Positions 32,390-35,721 of a stretch of 35,721 bases of DNA are shown here, in pieces. Position 1 is the stretch's first letter. Each line of letters begins with the position of its first letter. Below the pieces are notes generated by a model, which was not told where the DNA came from, did not search any database, and worked only from the letters and a program-made list of their open reading frames with translations. The stretch spans positions 1 through 35,721 of the forward strand of contig JAFVZN010000099.1 in NCBI GenBank assembly GCA_017508135.1. Reading direction: 5' to 3'. This DNA comes from Lentisphaeria bacterium. Lineage in GTDB: Bacteria; Verrucomicrobiota; Lentisphaeria; Victivallales; Victivallaceae. Made by a program: the position numbers and the translations under genes.

Positions 32390-33381
32390 TTACCGGCGGC
32401 TATTCCATACTGTTTACGGTAACGTAGTGCTTCCGCTTCGATCGCCAGCGCAAGTTTCAACGCCTTTTCTCCGGCACATCCGGAAACTTTCGCAGCGCAA
32501 ACCGTTCCGGAAACTTTGCTCGCATTCACAGCTTTGATAAAGTTGTCAAGCTCATCGGCAAGTGCGTTCTTCTCTTTGAGCGTCACCGCTTCGGTCACGA
32601 CTTCACCATCTTTGCACACCGCCACCGTGCCGGTGAATTTACCGTAATCCATGGTGATGCACCGCTCATCCTGGAAGATCTTCAACACCCGCTCCGGATT
32701 GGAGCTGACCCGGCTGGCAGTCAATGCGGCACAACTGCCGTTGACAAACTTGATCCGGGCGGTAACATAATCGTCGGATGCGGAAAGTATCGGCGCACCG
32801 ATAACGTCGATCTTCTCCACTTCGGAGTCGATAAGGTGAAGCACCAAGTCAATATCGTGTATCATCAGATCGAGGGTAACGCTCACCTCAGTTCCCCGGC
32901 GGTGCATTCCGGGACGCGGCGGCGGATAAGCCGCCATCCGGCGGGCTTCGATATACCGGACATTGCCCTTGAGAGTGTCGATAAAGTCGGTTGCCGGACT
33001 GAACCGTTCCGTATGTCCGACGGCGAGAACCACACCGTTCTTTGCGGCACATTCATTCATGGCGACAGCCTCTTCCGCGGACGCGGCGATCGGTTTTTCC
33101 ACCAGAACGTGTTTCCCCATTTCCATCAGCGGGATGGCGACTTTGCTGTGCAGAGTTGCCGGAACCGCCACGCTGAGCGCATCACACTGTTCTGCAAGTT
33201 TTTTCCAGTCATCAAAGACCGGCAGATTGAATTCTGCGCCGACTTTGGCGGCTGATTCAGGTGAAACGTCAAAGATACCCACCACTTCCGCGTTGGGATT
33301 CTGGGCGTAAAGCCGTGCATGATGCCGGCCGAGCGCGCCGGTGCCGATAACACCGACTTTGATTTTGGACATATCCGTCAT
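32386..33381 (-). CDS. Gfo/Idh/MocA oxidoreductase (possible GnnA-type sugar-nucleotide dehydrogenase)
   Basis: NAD(P)-dependent dehydrogenase of 331 residues. The Rossmann start is VGVIGTGALGRHHARLY (9-25), followed by AVPATLHSKVAIPLMEMGKHVLVEKPIA (with Lys of EKP), VGHTERFSPA, and MIHDIDLVLHLID with the catalytic His. The HHARLY and GHTERFSPA segments recall dehydrogenases coupled to lipid A sugar synthesis. ATG at 33381 follows AGAAAGGGG by 6 nt; ATG at 33372 is a second choice. It is the first gene of the minus-strand Gfo-ispE-gmhB unit. A partner DegT aminotransferase lies further along. Substrate not proven. Confidence 0.83.
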   Translation of the reverse strand: MTDMSKIKVGVIGTGALGRHHARLYAQNPNAEVVGIFDVSPESAAKVGAEFNLPVFDDWKKLAEQCDALSVAVPATLHSKVAIPLMEMGKHVLVEKPIAASAEEAVAMNECAAKNGVVLAVGHTERFSPATDFIDTLKGNVRYIEARRMAAYPPPRPGMHRRGTEVSVTLDLMIHDIDLVLHLIDSEVEKIDVIGAPILSASDDYVTARIKFVNGSCAALTASRVSSNPERVLKIFQDERCITMDYGKFTGTVAVCKDGEVVTEAVTLKEKNALADELDNFIKAVNASKVSGTVCAAKVSGCAGEKALKLALAIEAEALRYRKQYGIAAGK

Positions 33382-33541
33382 GGTAAACCCCTTTCTGGTT
33401 GCAAAATTAAAGTCATGCCCGAAAAAATATTTTTATCTACAGTCGCCGGAACTTCAATTTCTTCCGCCGACATCGCCATCTCATTTAATATACACCTTTT
33501 TTCCAAGAAAAACAGTTAAAATATAAATTTTTTCTGGCGAT

Positions 33542-33571
33542 TTGTGAAAAACGGGTCTATATTTATATGAT
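33542..33571 (+). promoter_or_regulatory. Promoter of pyrH
   Basis: TTGTGA (33542-33547) and TATGAT (33566-33571) with 18 bp between, in a 225-bp A/T-rich divergent spacer. Leader is about 30 nt to the ATG at 33607. No clear promoter for the divergent Gfo/Idh gene was found; TTGAAG with TAAAAA near 33440 is a weak candidate. Confidence 0.5.
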
Positions 33572-33606
33572 GACATAAAAATCCAACTTCAGAAAGGCAA
33601 CTTCTC

Positions 33607-34329
33607 ATGAGCAAATCCATCTACTCCCGTATCCTCCTGAAACTCAGCGGCGAAACCCTCAAAGGTCAGCTTGAACACGGTTATGATCCCGAAAGCTGCC
33701 AGAAAGCCGCCGCCCGTATCAAAACCATCATCGACCGCGGCGTTCAGGTCGCTATCGTCGTCGGTGCCGGAAATATCTGGCGCGGCGGCAGAGCCGGAAG
33801 CATGATGAACCGGGTCGACGCCGATAAAATGGGAATGCTCGCCACCGCAATGAATGCCCTTATGCTGAAAAACGTTTTCAACGCTCTGGGTGTCGATGTC
33901 CTGCTCCAGTGCGCCATCCCGATGAACGGTTTCCTGCCGGTCTACGAAAAAGACAACGCCGTCGCCGCACTCGAACAGGGCAAACTGGTCATCTTCGCCG
34001 GCGGCACCGGGAACCCCTTCTTCACTACCGACACCGCCAGCACTCTCCGCGCGCTGGAAGTCAACTGCGATGCCGTTCTCAAAGCCACTCAGGTTGACGG
34101 CGTTTACTCCGCCGACCCCAGAAAATGCCCCGATGCCGTGCGCTACAATGAACTCGATTACAGCGAAGCTCTGGAAAAACAGCTCAAAGTCATGGACAGT
34201 GCCGCCTTTTCCCTCTGCCGGGAACACGACCTGCCGATCGTGGTCTTCGATTTCTACAACGCCGACATCGACAAGGTGCTTTCCGGAGATACCTCCGCCG
34301 GTACCATCGTCAAAAATCTTTCCCGGTAA
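33607..34329 (+). CDS. pyrH: UMP kinase
   Basis: Phosphorylates UMP to UDP in pyrimidine synthesis. The 240-residue protein matches bacterial PyrH: LLKLSGETLKG near the N-terminus, VVGAGNIWRGG, DADKMGMLATAMNAL, FAGGTGNPFFTTDTAS, and KATQVDGVYSADPRK. Length is normal. An AAAGG site lies 9-10 nt before the ATG. It is divergent from the Gfo/Idh gene and 24 bp upstream of a binding lipoprotein gene. In many genomes pyrH sits with tsf and frr; neither is seen here. Confidence 0.96.
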   Translation: MSKSIYSRILLKLSGETLKGQLEHGYDPESCQKAAARIKTIIDRGVQVAIVVGAGNIWRGGRAGSMMNRVDADKMGMLATAMNALMLKNVFNALGVDVLLQCAIPMNGFLPVYEKDNAVAALEQGKLVIFAGGTGNPFFTTDTASTLRALEVNCDAVLKATQVDGVYSADPRKCPDAVRYNELDYSEALEKQLKVMDSAAFSLCREHDLPIVVFDFYNADIDKVLSGDTSAGTIVKNLSR

Positions 34330-34353
34330 AACCCGATACGCCGCAGGTGCGCC

Positions 34354-35574
34354 ATGAATATTTCCCAACACCTTAAGTTTTTGCTTCTGCTTGCTGTTGC
34401 AGCAGTGATCTCCGGATGCATACCTTCGGAATTTTACCTGAAGGTGGATATGTCTTCTGCCAATACCGACTTGAAGATCGCCGCCATATTGCCGCTTTCC
34501 GGCAAAAACCGAACAGAAGCTGAACAAATGGCAGAGGGGATGAAGATGGCAGAATATGAGATCAATGCCAATTCCGTGACCGGGAAAGGACAGCTCCAAC
34601 TCAAAATTTTCGACTCAAAAGGAACCGCTGACGGCGCACTGGAGGCGGTGGAGACCGCCGCGAAATGGGGTGCCGCCGGTATCATCGCCGGATATAATAC
34701 GGAAGAAGTTTCCGATATCATCCCCCACGCTGTCCGCCACCGGATGCCGGTGGTGATCCCGCTTGCCACCAGCAACGAACACACCGAAGTCAGCCCTTTC
34801 GTCTTCCGCAACAGTTACACCGACCGCCAGCAGTCAGAGGTTCTGGCGAACTATCTCTTTCACTGGCGGCAGGTAAAAACTCTGGGTATCCTTCTCGATG
34901 AAAGCAGCGATACCGTTTACCAGAACAACATCGCGCGCGATACCGCCCAGGTCTTTCGTGATATCGGGGGAAGCGTTACGGCAACACTGCTCACCAAAGC
35001 CGCACCCGACGAAAAAGATATCATCACCATACTGAAAACCGATCCGGAAGCGATAATGCTCACCTGCGGCGGCAGAGCGGCAGGTGAATTGATACGGCGG
35101 CTGCGGAAAGCCGGTTTCACCGGTGTCATCTGCGGTCCGGATAACTGGGATACAGATGAACTGCTGATACCGTTGCAGAACATGAAGCTGGGAGAATGTC
35201 TGTACACCGCATTTTTCAACGCCGAAAGTACGACTGCCGAGTTCCGGAAATTCAAAAACTCGTTCCGTAAACGCTTCTTCCACACTCCGGGAGCGTGCGA
35301 AACTCAAAGTTACGATGCCTTGAAGTTCATGGTCGTCGGCTTTTACCGGGCGAAAACCCTTATTGATTTTGACCGCAACTGGCAAACCATCAAGCAGCAT
35401 CAGGGTGCCGCCGCCCGTTATACCATGCTCCCCAAAGGTGACATCGACCGCACCATCTACATCAACACGATCGGTGTGCGCAGAAACGGAAAACAACTGG
35501 AAGCCTTTTCCCGCTTTTCCCACCAGCTCCAGCACTCCCGCTTGAAAACATATCAGCGCGACTATTACAAGTGA
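34354..35574 (+). CDS. Lipoprotein with branched-chain-amino-acid-type binding (LivK/LpoA-like) domain
   Basis: A 406-residue exported protein: signal with hydrophobic core FLLLLAVAAVISGC and lipobox Cys22. After it, the periplasmic-binding fold of the Leu/Ile/Val-receptor type: LKIAAILPLSGKNRTEAEQMAEGMKMAEYEIN, GAAGIIAGYNTEEVSDI, VVIPLATSNEHTEVSPFVFRNS, and GVICGPDNWDTDELL. The family includes transporter receptors and peptidoglycan-synthase activators such as LpoA; with no transporter genes beside it, the second cannot be excluded. ATG follows GCAGGTG by 6 nt. It lies 24 bp after pyrH, probably on the same transcript. Confidence 0.8.
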   Translation: MNISQHLKFLLLLAVAAVISGCIPSEFYLKVDMSSANTDLKIAAILPLSGKNRTEAEQMAEGMKMAEYEINANSVTGKGQLQLKIFDSKGTADGALEAVETAAKWGAAGIIAGYNTEEVSDIIPHAVRHRMPVVIPLATSNEHTEVSPFVFRNSYTDRQQSEVLANYLFHWRQVKTLGILLDESSDTVYQNNIARDTAQVFRDIGGSVTATLLTKAAPDEKDIITILKTDPEAIMLTCGGRAAGELIRRLRKAGFTGVICGPDNWDTDELLIPLQNMKLGECLYTAFFNAESTTAEFRKFKNSFRKRFFHTPGACETQSYDALKFMVVGFYRAKTLIDFDRNWQTIKQHQGAAARYTMLPKGDIDRTIYINTIGVRRNGKQLEAFSRFSHQLQHSRLKTYQRDYYK

Positions 35575-35600
35575 GCTGAGATTACCGCCTGCGAGCTGGG

Positions 35601-35638
35601 CTGGAATTTTGGTCGCCGTCAGGCGACACACACTCCAG
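35601..35638 (+). other. Structured 3' region after the lipoprotein gene
   Basis: CTGGA (35601-35605) and TCCAG (35634-35638) enclose an inner hairpin GTCGCC-GTCA-GGCGAC (35612-35617, 35622-35627). The pattern is that of a folded RNA or dispersed repeat. Nothing marks it as a known RNA class. Confidence 0.35.
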
Positions 35639-35643
35639 TTCTG

Positions 35644-35683
35644 CCCATAGGCGGCGATATCGCGCCGTTATCCGGGAGTTTTT
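35644..35683 (+). terminator. Possible terminator of pyrH-lipoprotein
   Basis: CGGCG (35652-35656) and CGCCG (35663-35667) form a core stem. Outer CCC/GGG (35644-35646 and 35674-35676) may extend it across mismatches, and TTTTT follows at 35679-35683. The remaining 38 bases to the window end show no gene. Confidence 0.4.
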
Positions 35684-35721
35684 CCGAGGCGGAGCTGAGG
35701 GAGTGGACTTGCGTCCTCGAC

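Noticed and set aside
1..35721. CRISPR arrays, transposases, integrases, toxin-antitoxin or phage genes
   Set aside because: None were found on either strand. Every large frame is accounted for by chromosomal genes or their shadows.

Overview
The window looks like chromosomal DNA of an anaerobic, Gram-negative (outer-membrane) bacterium, about 55% GC. It encodes LPS export and synthesis enzymes (LptB, MsbA-like exporter, GmhB), peptidoglycan and division proteins (MurC, FtsK, a RodZ-like protein), and enzymes of anaerobic metabolism (HydE, indolepyruvate:ferredoxin oxidoreductase). A Lentisphaerota/PVC-type host is my best guess from gene style and order. That is inference; I could not run a database search.

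Layout. (1) 1-601: the 5' part of a minus-strand tRNA with its promoter, then about 500 bp without a gene. (2) 602-8144, plus strand: lptB-hpf, a terminator, then a tightly packed six-gene run (NifX-like protein, hotdog thioesterase, Cu+ ATPase CopA, orphan OppC/YejE-type permease, HydE, GT2 glycosyltransferase). (3) 8119-22947, plus strand: a PtsN-like protein with its own promoter and a possible leader peptide, a Cys-rich small protein, a possible 51-aa ORF coupled to secA, secA, valS, a homocysteine methyltransferase/MTHF reductase fusion, truB, an unknown 479-aa protein, iorAB and a multi-pass membrane protein. (4) 22904-33381, minus strand, read right to left: Gfo/Idh oxidoreductase-ispE-gmhB, then promoter-ftsK-rodZ-like, then promoter-DegT aminotransferase-msbA-murC. 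murC converges on the membrane-protein gene and overlaps it by 44 bp. (5) 33542-35721, plus strand: promoter-pyrH-branched-chain-amino-acid-type binding lipoprotein, then a structured GC-rich tail.

How the genes fit together. Envelope biogenesis is the main theme: LptB, MsbA, GmhB, MurC, FtsK, the RodZ-like protein, SecA and IspE. A Gfo/Idh dehydrogenase and a DegT aminotransferase in the same minus-strand block could be a GnnA/GnnB-type pair making a 3-amino sugar nucleotide for lipid A. lptB-hpf and a PtsN-like gene, neighbours in the proteobacterial lptB-rpoN-hpf-ptsN cluster, are here separated by the six-gene NifX-to-GT2 block, and rpoN is absent from between lptB and hpf.

I saw no phage, insertion sequence, CRISPR array or recognisable defence system. 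The window is mostly housekeeping. The points most worth a second look are the split lptB/hpf/ptsN cluster, the six-gene metal/radical-SAM run, the IorA without its ferredoxin domain, the small ORF touching secA, the hairpin that overlaps a leader-peptide ribosome site before the PtsN-like gene, the conserved-looking unknown protein coupled to truB, and the unusually acidic FtsK linker.
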